Assembly: GCF_018332655.1 (NCBI RefSeq)
Contig: NZ_BOQL01000058.1
Coordinates: forward strand, 110,237-174,236
Length of the DNA stretch: 64,000 nucleotides
Source: Actinoplanes auranticolor
Lineage (GTDB): Bacteria > Actinomycetota > Actinomycetes > Mycobacteriales > Micromonosporaceae
Direction of reading: 5' to 3'
Both the position numbers and the translations under genes were made by a program. The notes under the pieces are model-generated. The model searched no databases, had not been told where the DNA came from, and saw only the letters and a program-made list of their open reading frames with translations. Positions 31,522 to 39,845 of the stretch are shown in pieces. Positions within the stretch are counted from its first letter, which is position 1, and each line of letters starts with the position of its first letter.

Positions 31522-32588
31522 CCGAAGCGCACCTCGATGGCCAGGCCGCCCTCCGGTGGCGCGGCCGGGACGAGCGTCGCGCCGTGGGCGGTGGCGATCG
31601 CCCGGACGATGGCCAGGCCCAGGCCGTGGCCGCCGGAGTGGCCGAGCCGCTGCGCGCCGAGACGCTGGAACGGCTGGAACAGGCGCTCCAGCTCGGCCGG
31701 CGGAATGACCGCACCGGTGTTCCGGACCGTCAGGGTGGCCCGGCCGTCGACGGTCGCGGTGCCGAGCTCGACGTGGCCGCCCGGTGTGTTGTGCCGCAGC
31801 GCGTTGTCGACCAGGTTGGCCACCAGGCTCTCGACCAGGCGCCGGTCGCCCGTGGCCGGGGCCGCCCCGAGCCGCACCCGGAGCGCGAGGTCGCGCCGCC
31901 GCGCGTCGTCCCGCCGGCCGGCGACCACCGCGTCGGCCACCTCGGCCAGGTCGAACGGCTCCCGGTGCTCGACGCCCTGCTCGCCGGTGGCCAGGGTGAG
32001 CAGCGCGTCGATCAGGCGTTCCTGCGCGGCACCCAGGTCGAGCACGTCGCGGCCCACGGCCCGCAGGCCCTCCACCGTGACCTCCGGATCGGCCAGGGCC
32101 ACCTGGAGCAGGGCCCGCTGGGCGGTCAGCGGCGTACGCAGCTCGTGCGAGGCGTTGGCGACGAAGTTGCGCTGCGAGGTGAAGGACGCCTCCAGCCGCC
32201 CGAACAGGTCGTCGAGGGTCGCGGCGAGCTCGGTGAACTCGTCGTTGCGCCCGGTGCGGCCGAGCCGGCGGTGCAGGTTGCTGGCCGAGATGTCCCGGGC
32301 GGTCGCGGTGATCCCGCGCAGCGGCCGCAGGAACCGTCCCGCGATGAGCCAGCCCAGCACCAGCGCGACCAGCCCCATGGCGGCCAGCCCGGCGGCGGAG
32401 GCGGTGACCACCCGGGCCAGGTCCGGACCCGGGACGGGAGCCACCGGCGGCGGGCCCACGCCGAGGCCCACCGGGCTGCTCTCACGCCCCTGCAGGATCG
32501 GAATGCTGACCAGGATCGCCCCGGAAGCCAGGAACGGCACCGCGTACAGCAGGGTCAGTTGGGTCCGCAGCCGGCGGCGGGCGCTCAC
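31518..32588 (-). CDS. Two-component sensor histidine kinase
   Basis: 356 residues from a GTG overlapping the response-regulator stop (GTGA). Two membrane segments (about 9-32 and 62-86) flank a short extracytoplasmic loop. HAMP (RPLRGITATARDISASNLHRR) is followed by HisKA with NASHELRTPLTAQ (His about 149), N box NLVDNALRHNTPGG and G box GHGLGLAIVRAIATAHG. The small loop suggests sensing within the membrane or through a partner, as in kinases linked to ABC exporters. Confidence 0.93.
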   Translation of the reverse strand: MSARRRLRTQLTLLYAVPFLASGAILVSIPILQGRESSPVGLGVGPPPVAPVPGPDLARVVTASAAGLAAMGLVALVLGWLIAGRFLRPLRGITATARDISASNLHRRLGRTGRNDEFTELAATLDDLFGRLEASFTSQRNFVANASHELRTPLTAQRALLQVALADPEVTVEGLRAVGRDVLDLGAAQERLIDALLTLATGEQGVEHREPFDLAEVADAVVAGRRDDARRRDLALRVRLGAAPATGDRRLVESLVANLVDNALRHNTPGGHVELGTATVDGRATLTVRNTGAVIPPAELERLFQPFQRLGAQRLGHSGGHGLGLAIVRAIATAHGATLVPAAPPEGGLAIEVRFG

Positions 32589-33247
32589 GGGGCGCCGATC
32601 CGGTAGCCGGCCTCGCGGACGGTGTGCACCAGCGGCGGAGCACCGAGCTTGGTGCGCAGCCGGCGGATGGTCGTCTTCACCGCCGTCGTGAACGGGTCCG
32701 CCGCCTCGTCCCAGACCCGTTCCAGCAGCTCCTCGGCCGGCACCAGGCGGCCCTGGGCGGCGAGCAGGCACTCCAGCACGGCGAACTCCTTGCCGCTGAG
32801 CTCCAGCCGGCGGCCGCCGCGGGTGACCACCCGCAGATTCGGGTCGAGCATCAGGTCGCCGCTGTGCAGGACCGGCGGCAGCACGGTGGCCGGGCGCCGC
32901 CCCAGCGCCCGGATCCGGGCCACGAGCTCGGCGAAGTCGAACGGCTTGGGCAGATAGTCGTCGGCGCCCAGGACCAGGCCGGCGACCCGCTGCCCGACCG
33001 TGGCGGCCGCGGTCAGCATCAGCACCCGGCTGCCCGAGCCGTCCGCGACGATCCGGCGGCACACCTCGTCGCCGTGCACGCCGGGCAGGTCGCGGTCGAG
33101 CACGACCACGTCGTAGCGGGTGACGGCCAGGTGTTCCAGCGCGTCCGGGCCGTCCAGGACCACGTCCACGGCCATGCCCTCGCGGCGCAGACCCGTGCCG
33201 AGGGTACGGGCCAGGATCTCGAAATCTTCCACGACCAGTACGCGCAT
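32585..33247 (-). CDS. OmpR/PhoB-type response regulator
   Basis: 220 residues from the ATG at 33247 (MRVLVVEDFEI). The receiver has the phospho-Asp in VVVLDRDLPGVHGDEV (about 51) and the Lys in DDYLPKPFDFAELVARI. The C-terminal winged helix has SGKEFAVLECLLAAQGRLV and TAVKTTIRRLRTKLGAPPLVHTVREAGYRIG. It is the first gene of a four-gene minus-strand operon, divergent from the ABC exporter it probably controls. Confidence 0.94.
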   Translation of the reverse strand: MRVLVVEDFEILARTLGTGLRREGMAVDVVLDGPDALEHLAVTRYDVVVLDRDLPGVHGDEVCRRIVADGSGSRVLMLTAAATVGQRVAGLVLGADDYLPKPFDFAELVARIRALGRRPATVLPPVLHSGDLMLDPNLRVVTRGGRRLELSGKEFAVLECLLAAQGRLVPAEELLERVWDEAADPFTTAVKTTIRRLRTKLGAPPLVHTVREAGYRIGAP

Positions 33248-33270
33248 GGCCCCACGATGCCAGGCGCCGG

Positions 33271-33288
33271 GTGTCAGTGGGGTGTCAG
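33271..33288. promoter_or_regulatory. 11-bp-spaced direct repeat, likely response-regulator site
   Basis: GTGTCAG occurs at 33271-33277 and again at 33282-33288, exactly 11 bp apart (one helical turn), as expected for an OmpR-family dimer. Inverted GACACC copies occur nearby at 33305-33310 and 33323-33328. It lies in the 86 bp gap between the response regulator and the ABC exporter genes. Confidence 0.5.
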
Positions 33289-33333
33289 CCGGCGCCACCG
33301 TGGCGACACCGGCGCCCGCGTAGACACCACGGC

Positions 33334-34083
33334 ATGAACGAGACCAGCATCGTCGTCAGCGGCCTACGGAAACGCTTCGGGCCCACCCTCGCCCTGGACG
33401 GGATGTCCTTCACCGTCGGGCCGGGACAGGTCACCGGCTTCGCCGGCCCCAACGGCGCCGGCAAGTCCACCACCATGCGGATCGTCCTGGGGCTGGACGC
33501 GCCCGACGAGGGAAGCGCACTGGTCGGCGGGCGGCCGTACCGCAGCCTGCCCTGCCCGTTGCGCGTCGTCGGCTCCCTGCTCGATGCCGGCGCGCTGCAG
33601 CCGGGCCGCACCGCCCGCAACCACCTGCTCTGGCTGGCCCACTCGCAGGGCCTGACCGCGGCCCGCGTCGACCAGGTGCTGGAGCAGGCCGGTCTGACCG
33701 GCGTGGCCCGGCGCCGGGCCGGGGGCTTCTCGCTCGGCATGCGCCAGCGGCTCGGAATCGCGGCGGCGATGCTCGGTGACCCGCCGGTGCTGATGCTCGA
33801 CGAGCCGTTCAACGGGATGGACCCCGAGGGCATCGTCTGGATCCGCGGTTTCCTGCGGGCGCTGGCCGCCGAGGGCCGCGCGGTGCTGCTCTCCACCCAC
33901 CTGATGAGCGAGCTGCAGGACACCGCCGACCACGTGGTGCTGGTCGGCCGGGGCCGGGTGCTCGCCGACCGCACGATGCCGGAGCTGCTGGCCCGGCACG
34001 GCAGCCTGGAACGGGCGTACCTGGAGCTGACCCGCGACGCGGTGGAGTTCCGGGCGGCCGGGTCGCCGGAGGCCTCGCGATGA
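33334..34083 (+). CDS. ABC transporter ATP-binding protein
   Basis: 249 residues. Walker A GPNGAGKSTT (about 39-48), the signature SLGMRQRLGIA (an LSGGQ variant usual in ABC-2 drug exporters), Walker B VLMLDEPFNGMDPEGI and the switch His in LLSTHLMSEL are all present. It is an exporter-type ATPase working with the two downstream permeases. The stop overlaps the first permease ATG (ATGA). It resembles bacitracin/lantibiotic-type exporters paired with two-component systems. Confidence 0.93.
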   Translation: MNETSIVVSGLRKRFGPTLALDGMSFTVGPGQVTGFAGPNGAGKSTTMRIVLGLDAPDEGSALVGGRPYRSLPCPLRVVGSLLDAGALQPGRTARNHLLWLAHSQGLTAARVDQVLEQAGLTGVARRRAGGFSLGMRQRLGIAAAMLGDPPVLMLDEPFNGMDPEGIVWIRGFLRALAAEGRAVLLSTHLMSELQDTADHVVLVGRGRVLADRTMPELLARHGSLERAYLELTRDAVEFRAAGSPEASR

Positions 34084-35612
34084 GGGCGGCGCTGCACGCC
34101 GAGTGGACCAAGCTGCGAACCGTGCGCGGCTGGGTCGTCGCGCTGGCCGTCGCGGCGGTGGCGGTGGTCGGGCTGGGGCTGCTCGCCGGCGGGCAGGGGT
34201 CGTGCGGGCGCAACGGCCCGCAGTCGGAGTGCGTGCTGCCGGTCGGCCCGGGCGGCCAGGAGGTGACCGACAGCTTCACCTTCGTGCACCGGTCGCTGAC
34301 CGGCGACGGGAGCATCACGGTACGGCTGAACGGGCTCACCGGCGTCCTGCCCCGCAAGCCGGGCCCGGGTGGACCGGCGGACAGCACCGGCCCGCAGGTG
34401 GCCGAGGGCGATCCCGGCGACGGTGAGCCCGGACTCGCCCCGTGGGCCAAGGGAGGGCTGATCGTCAAGGACGGCACCCGGCCCGGCTCGACGTACGCCG
34501 CGATCATGCTGACCGGGGCCCACGGCGTGCGGATGCAGCACGACTACGTGCACGACCGGGCCGGTCCGCCCGTACCGGCCACCACGGCACGCTGGCTGCG
34601 GCTCACCCGGGCGGGGCAGACGATCACCGGGCAGGAGTCGCCCGACGGTACGGCGTGGACGACCGTCGGCACCGTACGGCTGCCCGGTCTGCCGGCCACG
34701 GCGCAGGTCGGCGCCTTCGCGACGTCCCCGCAGTACACCTGGGTCGCCGGCGGCGGCCGTGGGGTCGGCGGTGTGACCGGCGGCCCGAGCCAGGCCACCG
34801 CGACGTTCGACAGTCTCGGCCTGCAGGGCACCGCGCCGGACCCGGCCTGGATGCGCACCCTGGTCGGCGGCGGCGCACCCGGACAGCCCGAGGAGGTCGG
34901 AGCGGGTTTCCGGGTGGCGGGCAGCGGCGACATCGCCCCGGCCGTCGCCGGCATCTCGGGCATCGGCACCACGATCAGCCAGACCCTCATCGGTACGTTC
35001 GCCGGCCTGATCCTGGTGGTCGTCGTGGCCACGATGACGATGACCGCCGAGTACCGGCGCGGAATGATCCGCACGACGGTGGCCGCGGTCCCGCGGCGCG
35101 GCCGGGTCCTGCTGGCCAAAGCCGTAGTCCTCGGCGGCACCGCCTTCGGGCTCGGGGTGCCGGCCGCCGCGGTGGTGATCTTCGTGGGCCAGCGGATGCT
35201 CCGGGACCGCGGCGTGTACGTGCACCCGGCCTCCACCGCCACCGAGGTACGCCTCGTGGTCGGCACCGGGCTGCTGCTGGCCGGCGCGGCGGTGCTGGCA
35301 CTGGCCCTCGGTACGGTGCTGCGGCGCGGGTTCACCGCTGTCGTGGCCGGGATCGTGGTGGTGGTGCTGCCCTACCTGCTCGCCATGTCCGTCCTGCCGG
35401 CCGAGCCCGCGCAGTGGCTGTTGCGGGTGACCCCCGCCGCCGCGTTCGCCCTGCAGCAGAGCGCGGTGAGTCATCCGCAGGTCGACCACTTTCCGATCCC
35501 GGTGAACGGCTACTTCCCGCTGTCGCCGTGGGCCGGTCTCGCCGTCCTGGCCGGCTGGACAGCGCTCACCCTGGGACTGGCCGTGCTGTCACTGCGGCGG
35601 CGTGACGTATGA
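34080..35612 (+). CDS. ABC-2 permease with a large extracytoplasmic ConA-like (DUF1349-like) insertion
   Basis: 510 residues. The start MRAALHAEWTKLRTVRGW and TM1 (about 18-40) are normal for ABC-2 exporters. About 250 residues then intervene before the remaining five to six membrane segments (from ~300: TLIGTFAGLILVVVVATMTM onward). The insert reads like a beta-sandwich of the DUF1349/concanavalin-like type: TDSFTFVHRSLTGDGSITVR, WAKGGLIVKDGT, YAAIMLTGAHGVRMQHDY, ARWLRLTRAGQTITGQESPD and WTTVGTVRLPGL. It would face outside. A ligand-binding or sensing role is inference. Confidence 0.85.
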   Translation: MRAALHAEWTKLRTVRGWVVALAVAAVAVVGLGLLAGGQGSCGRNGPQSECVLPVGPGGQEVTDSFTFVHRSLTGDGSITVRLNGLTGVLPRKPGPGGPADSTGPQVAEGDPGDGEPGLAPWAKGGLIVKDGTRPGSTYAAIMLTGAHGVRMQHDYVHDRAGPPVPATTARWLRLTRAGQTITGQESPDGTAWTTVGTVRLPGLPATAQVGAFATSPQYTWVAGGGRGVGGVTGGPSQATATFDSLGLQGTAPDPAWMRTLVGGGAPGQPEEVGAGFRVAGSGDIAPAVAGISGIGTTISQTLIGTFAGLILVVVVATMTMTAEYRRGMIRTTVAAVPRRGRVLLAKAVVLGGTAFGLGVPAAAVVIFVGQRMLRDRGVYVHPASTATEVRLVVGTGLLLAGAAVLALALGTVLRRGFTAVVAGIVVVVLPYLLAMSVLPAEPAQWLLRVTPAAAFALQQSAVSHPQVDHFPIPVNGYFPLSPWAGLAVLAGWTALTLGLAVLSLRRRDV

Positions 35613-36349
35613 GGCGCGCACTGCACGCGGAGTGGACGAAGCTGCGTACCACACCGGGGACCGGCCTGCTGCTGCTCACCGTCGTCGCGGCGACCGTGGG
35701 GATCGGCGTCCTGGCCAGCGCGGTCACCGACTGCCGGGCCGGCGGCTGCACGGTGGACCTCGCCAAGGTGAGCCTCACCGGGGTCCAGCTCGGCCAGGCG
35801 GTGGTGGCCGTCCTGGCGGTGCAGGTGATCGGCGCCGAGTACAGCACCGGCATGATCCACCTCAGCCTCACCGCGGTCCCGCGCCGGCTCACAGTCCTGG
35901 CCGCGAAGGCACTCGTGCTCACCGCGGTGGTGACGACCGCCGCCGCAGCCGGCGTGGCCGGATCCCTGCTGGCCGCGGACCGCCTGCTGCCACTGGCGGT
36001 GACCGACGCCGCGGTGCTGCGGGCCGCCGCCGGATCCGTGCTCTACCTGGTCCTGGTCGGTCTGCTCGCGCTCGGCGTGACGACCGCGGTCCGCAACCCG
36101 GGCGCCGCCGCCGGGCTGGTCCTGGGTCTGCTCTACCTCTTCCCGCTCATCGGGCTGGCCACGACGGACCCGGACTTCCGGCGTCACCTGGACCAGATCG
36201 GCCCGATGGCGGCGGGCCTGGCCGTCCAGGCCACCACCGGTCTGGACTCGGTGGCCGTCAGCCCGTGGCGCGGACTCGCCGTGCTCGGCGCGTGGGCCGC
36301 GGCGGCGCTGCTCGCCGGTGGACTGCTGATCCGGCTACGCGACGCCTAG
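35609..36349 (+). CDS. ABC-2 permease
   Basis: 246 residues, six predicted membrane segments. The start MRRALHAEWTKLRTTPGTGL is closely similar to the preceding permease, suggesting an old duplication, but it has only a short loop (DCRAGGCTVDLAKVSLT) in place of the large insertion. The ATG overlaps the previous stop (ATGA). It likely forms a heterodimer with the larger permease. It overlaps the convergent RmlD-like gene by 15 bp. Confidence 0.9.
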   Translation: MRRALHAEWTKLRTTPGTGLLLLTVVAATVGIGVLASAVTDCRAGGCTVDLAKVSLTGVQLGQAVVAVLAVQVIGAEYSTGMIHLSLTAVPRRLTVLAAKALVLTAVVTTAAAAGVAGSLLAADRLLPLAVTDAAVLRAAAGSVLYLVLVGLLALGVTTAVRNPGAAAGLVLGLLYLFPLIGLATTDPDFRRHLDQIGPMAAGLAVQATTGLDSVAVSPWRGLAVLGAWAAAALLAGGLLIRLRDA

Positions 36350-37147
36350 CGCCTCGGCGACCCCACGCAGCGGCGTCTCGAGCAGGCCGGCGGCGCGCGT
36401 GCTGTCCAGCCGGACCTCCGCGGCGCCGGCCGTCAGGTCACTCTCGGCGATCGTGCACACCGGCACGGCCGCCGGGTCGAGTCCGTACCGCCTCGCCACC
36501 AGCCGGCCGAGCTCCGCGCGGCTCACCGCCTGCGGCCCGGCGACGTTGATCAGGCCCCGGTATCCGCTCGCCGCCAGTTCCAGGAGCGCGGCGGCCAGGT
36601 CGGTCGCGTCGACCGGGCAGCGGACCATGTCGCTGAAGAGCGCACCTCGGGTCCGGCCGGTGATGAGGTCCAGGGCGAAGCGGACCTGCGTGCTGCGCTC
36701 GTCGCCGACGATCAGTGAGGTCCGGACCAGGACGGCTGCCGAGTCGATCACGGCGACCGCCGTTTCGGCGGCTGCCTTCGCCGCACCGTACGGGTAGATC
36801 GGAGTCGGCACCGCGTCGTCACCATAGGGCTCGGGCCGGCCGCCGTGCAGCGCGTCGGAGGACACGTGCACAAGACGGGCCCTGGCCTCGGCAGCGGCGA
36901 GGGCCACGTGGGCCGCCCCGTGGGCGCAGATCGCCCAGCTGTCCGCCCGGTACGCCGCGTTGACCACGACCGCCGGCCGGACTCGGGAGACCAGTGTGAG
37001 CACCGCCTCGCGGTTGGTGATGTCCAGCTGGGACCACCCGCTCGTGCCGGTGGTGGAGGTCCCGATGACCTCGTCGCCGGCCGCCGACGCCAGCCGTGCC
37101 ACCTCGCCGCCGAGATGACCGCTGGCGCCGACGACCAGCACCCGCAT
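36335..37147 (-). CDS. RmlD-like NAD(P)-dependent sugar reductase/epimerase
   Basis: 270 residues. The Rossmann start is MRVLVVGASGHLGGEVARLA. VVNAAYRADSWAICAHGAAHVA and LVHVSSDALHGGRPEPYGDD followed by PTPIYPYGAAKAAAE carry the SDR Ser and YxxxK. It resembles dTDP-4-dehydrorhamnose reductase, but no other dTDP-sugar gene is nearby, so the substrate is open. Its ATG shares one base with the aspS stop, so it is coupled to aspS. Confidence 0.85.
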   Translation of the reverse strand: MRVLVVGASGHLGGEVARLASAAGDEVIGTSTTGTSGWSQLDITNREAVLTLVSRVRPAVVVNAAYRADSWAICAHGAAHVALAAAEARARLVHVSSDALHGGRPEPYGDDAVPTPIYPYGAAKAAAETAVAVIDSAAVLVRTSLIVGDERSTQVRFALDLITGRTRGALFSDMVRCPVDATDLAAALLELAASGYRGLINVAGPQAVSRAELGRLVARRYGLDPAAVPVCTIAESDLTAGAAEVRLDSTRAAGLLETPLRGVAEALGVA

Positions 37148-38949
37148 CAGTTCGAGGGCTCCACCGGGGCTGCCACGCCGTCGGTGCCGGGCGTCGCCGT
37201 CGTGGCCTTCGGCTTCGCGTCGATGCCGGCCTCCAGCCGCTGCTGGGCGGTGATCGGCGTCGGCGCGGTGGTCAGCGGGTCGTAGCCGCCGCGGGTCTTC
37301 GGGAACGCGATGACCTCGCGGATCGACTCGTTGCCGGAGAGCAGCATGCAGGTGCGGTCCCAGCCGAGCGCGATGCCGGCGTGCGGCGGCGGGCCGTACT
37401 TGAACGCCTCGAGCAGGAAGCCGAACTTGTCCTGGGCCTCCTCCGGGGTGATGCCGAGCAGGTCGAAGACCCGGCTCTGCACGTCACCGCGGTGGATACG
37501 GACGCTGCCGCCGCCGATCTCGTTGCCGTTGACCACGATGTCGTACGCGTAGGCCAGCGCCCGGTCCGGCGCCTCCTCGAACTTGTCCATCCACTCGGCG
37601 TTCGGCGAGGTGAACGGGTGGTGCACGGCCGTCCAACCGCCGTCGTCGGTCTTCTCGAACATGGGGGCGTCGACGACCCAGCAGAACGCCCAGGCGGACT
37701 CGTCGATCAGCCCGGCCCGCTTGGCGATCTCGATGCGGGCCGCGCCCAGCAGCTCCTGAGCCTCGCGGCGCTCGGCGGCGGCGGCGAAGAACACCGCGTC
37801 GCCCGGCTTCGCGCCCACCACGTCGGCCAGACCGGCCAGGTGTGCCTCGGAGAGGTTCTTGGCGACCGGGCCGCGCGCCGCGCCCGTCTCGGCGTCCAGC
37901 ACGACGTAGGCCAGGCCGCGGGCACCGCGCGCCTTGGCCCAGTCCTGCCAGCCGTCCAGCTCCTTGCGGGTCTGCGAGGCGCCGCCCGGCATGACGACCG
38001 CGCCGACGTAACCACCGGCGTCGATCGCGCCGGCGAACACCCGGAACTCGGTGCCGCGCAGGAAGTCGGTCAGCTCGGTGAGCTCCAGGCCGTACCGCAG
38101 GTCGGGCTTGTCGGAGCCGTACCGGTTCATCGCGTCGGTCCAGGTGATCCGCGGGATCGGGGTCTGCACCCGGTAGCCGGCCAGCTCGCCCCAGAGCTTC
38201 ACGACGAGCTCCTCGCCGAGCTCGATGATGTCGTCCTGGGTCACGAACGACATCTCGATGTCGAGCTGGGTGAACTCCGGCTGCCGGTCGGCGCGGAAGT
38301 CCTCGTCGCGGTAGCAGCGGGCGATCTGGTAGTAGCGCTCCATGCCGGCCACCATCAGCAGCTGCTTGAACAGCTGCGGGGACTGCGGCAGGGCGTACCA
38401 GGTGCCGGGCTGCAGCCGGACCGGGACCAGGAAGTCGCGGGCGCCCTCGGGGGTCGACCGGGTCAGCGTCGGCGTCTCGATCTCGTTGAAGTCGCGCGCG
38501 TGCAGGATCTCCCGGGCGATCTGGTTGGCCCGGCTGCGCAGCTTCAGCGCGTTCGCCGGCCCGCTGCGGCGCAGGTCCAGGTAGCGGTACTTGAGGCGGA
38601 GGTCGTCGGAGGCCGTGATGGTGTCGTCGACGGGCAGCGGCAGCGGCGCGGCCTCCGAGAGCACGACCAGCTCGCTCGCGGTGACCTCGACGGCCCCGGT
38701 GGGCAGGTCCGGGTTCTCGTTGCCGGCCGGGCGCTGGGTGACCTCGCCGGTGACCTTCACGCAGAACTCGTTGCGCAGCGCGTGCGCGTCCTCCTCGCGG
38801 AAGACCACCTGGACGACGCCCGAGGCGTCGCGCAGGTCGACGAAGATGACACCGCCGTGGTCGCGGCGGCGGGCGACCCACCCGGCGAGCGTCACCGTCT
38901 GACCGGCGTGGCTCGCACGCAAGCTGCCGGCGTCATGGGTACGGATCAC
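37147..38949 (-). CDS. aspS: Aspartyl-tRNA synthetase
   Basis: 600 residues, bacterial type. N-terminal OB fold (SLRASHAGQTVTLAGWVARRRDHGG), class II core with motif 2 (YYQIARCYRDEDFRADRQPEFTQLD), the bacterial GAD insertion (about 290-410) and motif 3 GIALGWDRTCMLL near 535. A Thr/Ala-rich tail follows. It charges tRNA-Asp. Whether it also charges tRNA-Asn (non-discriminating) cannot be decided without gatCAB and asnS information. Confidence 0.97.
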   Translation of the reverse strand: MIRTHDAGSLRASHAGQTVTLAGWVARRRDHGGVIFVDLRDASGVVQVVFREEDAHALRNEFCVKVTGEVTQRPAGNENPDLPTGAVEVTASELVVLSEAAPLPLPVDDTITASDDLRLKYRYLDLRRSGPANALKLRSRANQIAREILHARDFNEIETPTLTRSTPEGARDFLVPVRLQPGTWYALPQSPQLFKQLLMVAGMERYYQIARCYRDEDFRADRQPEFTQLDIEMSFVTQDDIIELGEELVVKLWGELAGYRVQTPIPRITWTDAMNRYGSDKPDLRYGLELTELTDFLRGTEFRVFAGAIDAGGYVGAVVMPGGASQTRKELDGWQDWAKARGARGLAYVVLDAETGAARGPVAKNLSEAHLAGLADVVGAKPGDAVFFAAAAERREAQELLGAARIEIAKRAGLIDESAWAFCWVVDAPMFEKTDDGGWTAVHHPFTSPNAEWMDKFEEAPDRALAYAYDIVVNGNEIGGGSVRIHRGDVQSRVFDLLGITPEEAQDKFGFLLEAFKYGPPPHAGIALGWDRTCMLLSGNESIREVIAFPKTRGGYDPLTTAPTPITAQQRLEAGIDAKPKATTATPGTDGVAAPVEPSN

Positions 38950-39047
38950 GGAAACTTCTCCTCACAGGGTTACGGGGCGCACCCGACATTGTGTCAGCTA
39001 CGCCCCGTCCCGCTGCGCACAGGCCCGGGACAGCCCCCTGGGATCGC

Positions 39048-39824
39048 TCAGCGGCATTCGTGCGGAGCGGGTTCGGCCACGAACCATCCGTCGGTCAGGA
39101 TCGGCACCGCCGTGGCGGCGTTCAGCTGGGCAGCGACCGTGACGTCGCCGGGGAAACCATAGGCCCGCAACTCGCGCCCGGAGGCACAGTCGCGCAGGGC
39201 GGTCGTTAGGTCGTCTGCGACGCTGCGGTACGCCGCCAGCGCCGTCCCCGCCTCGACCGAGAGATCACCGGCTCCCCGCCGTACCAGGGCCGCGATGAAC
39301 GCCCCCGCACCCCACAGGTCCTCGACCGCCGGCCGCAACGAACCGTCCGGCCAGCGCTCCCCGGCCGCGACCACCGCGACCGCCTCCCCCGCGCCCAGCC
39401 GGCGCACGACGCTCGCGGCGGCCGCGTCCGCGTTGCGCAGCGAGACCCCGACGACGGTCGCGCCCGCCTCGGCCAGCCGCGCGGCGATCGTCGCGCCGTT
39501 CGGTGAGGGCAGCACCAGCCGCTCGATCCCCGTGCTGCGCCGGATGCTGTCCGGCGACAGGCTCACCTGGCCCGCCCCCGCCACCTCCTTACGCCCGACC
39601 GCCAGCACCGCATGGTGCTCCCGGGCGACCCGCCCGGCCGAGTCGTCGCGCCACCGGTACGGCAGGACCGCGATCCCCCGCTCGACGGCAACGGTCAGTG
39701 CCGTGGTGAAGGAGAGCACGTCGATCACGGCGACGAGGGCGGCCCCGGGCCCGGTCGCGTCGGCGCCCGCCGGCCCCCAGTCGAACCGGATCCGGCTGCC
39801 GGCCTGCGTCCACGCATCATTCAC
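39048..39824 (-). CDS. 2-phosphosulfolactate phosphatase family protein (ComB-like)
   Basis: 258 residues. AVIDVLSFTTALTVAVERG, EVSLSPDSI-type residues (GQVSLSPDSIRRS), LPSPNGATIAARLAE and VVGVSLRNADAAA are the ComB family motifs. DLWGAGAFIAALVRRG follows. In archaea ComB makes sulfolactate for coenzyme M. Actinobacteria have no CoM pathway that would need it, so the physiological substrate here is unknown. It is a single gene with its own start context. Confidence 0.88.
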   Translation of the reverse strand: MNDAWTQAGSRIRFDWGPAGADATGPGAALVAVIDVLSFTTALTVAVERGIAVLPYRWRDDSAGRVAREHHAVLAVGRKEVAGAGQVSLSPDSIRRSTGIERLVLPSPNGATIAARLAEAGATVVGVSLRNADAAAASVVRRLGAGEAVAVVAAGERWPDGSLRPAVEDLWGAGAFIAALVRRGAGDLSVEAGTALAAYRSVADDLTTALRDCASGRELRAYGFPGDVTVAAQLNAATAVPILTDGWFVAEPAPHECR

Positions 39825-39845
39825 ACCGACTATTGTGCCGCCCGG

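Noticed and set aside
36335..37147. Deoxysugar biosynthesis cluster
   Set aside because: A single RmlD-like reductase coupled to aspS; no rmlA, rmlB, rmlC or glycosyltransferase genes are nearby.
39048..39824. Evidence for coenzyme M biosynthesis
   Set aside because: Only one ComB-like gene is present; no ComA, ComC or ComDE neighbours.
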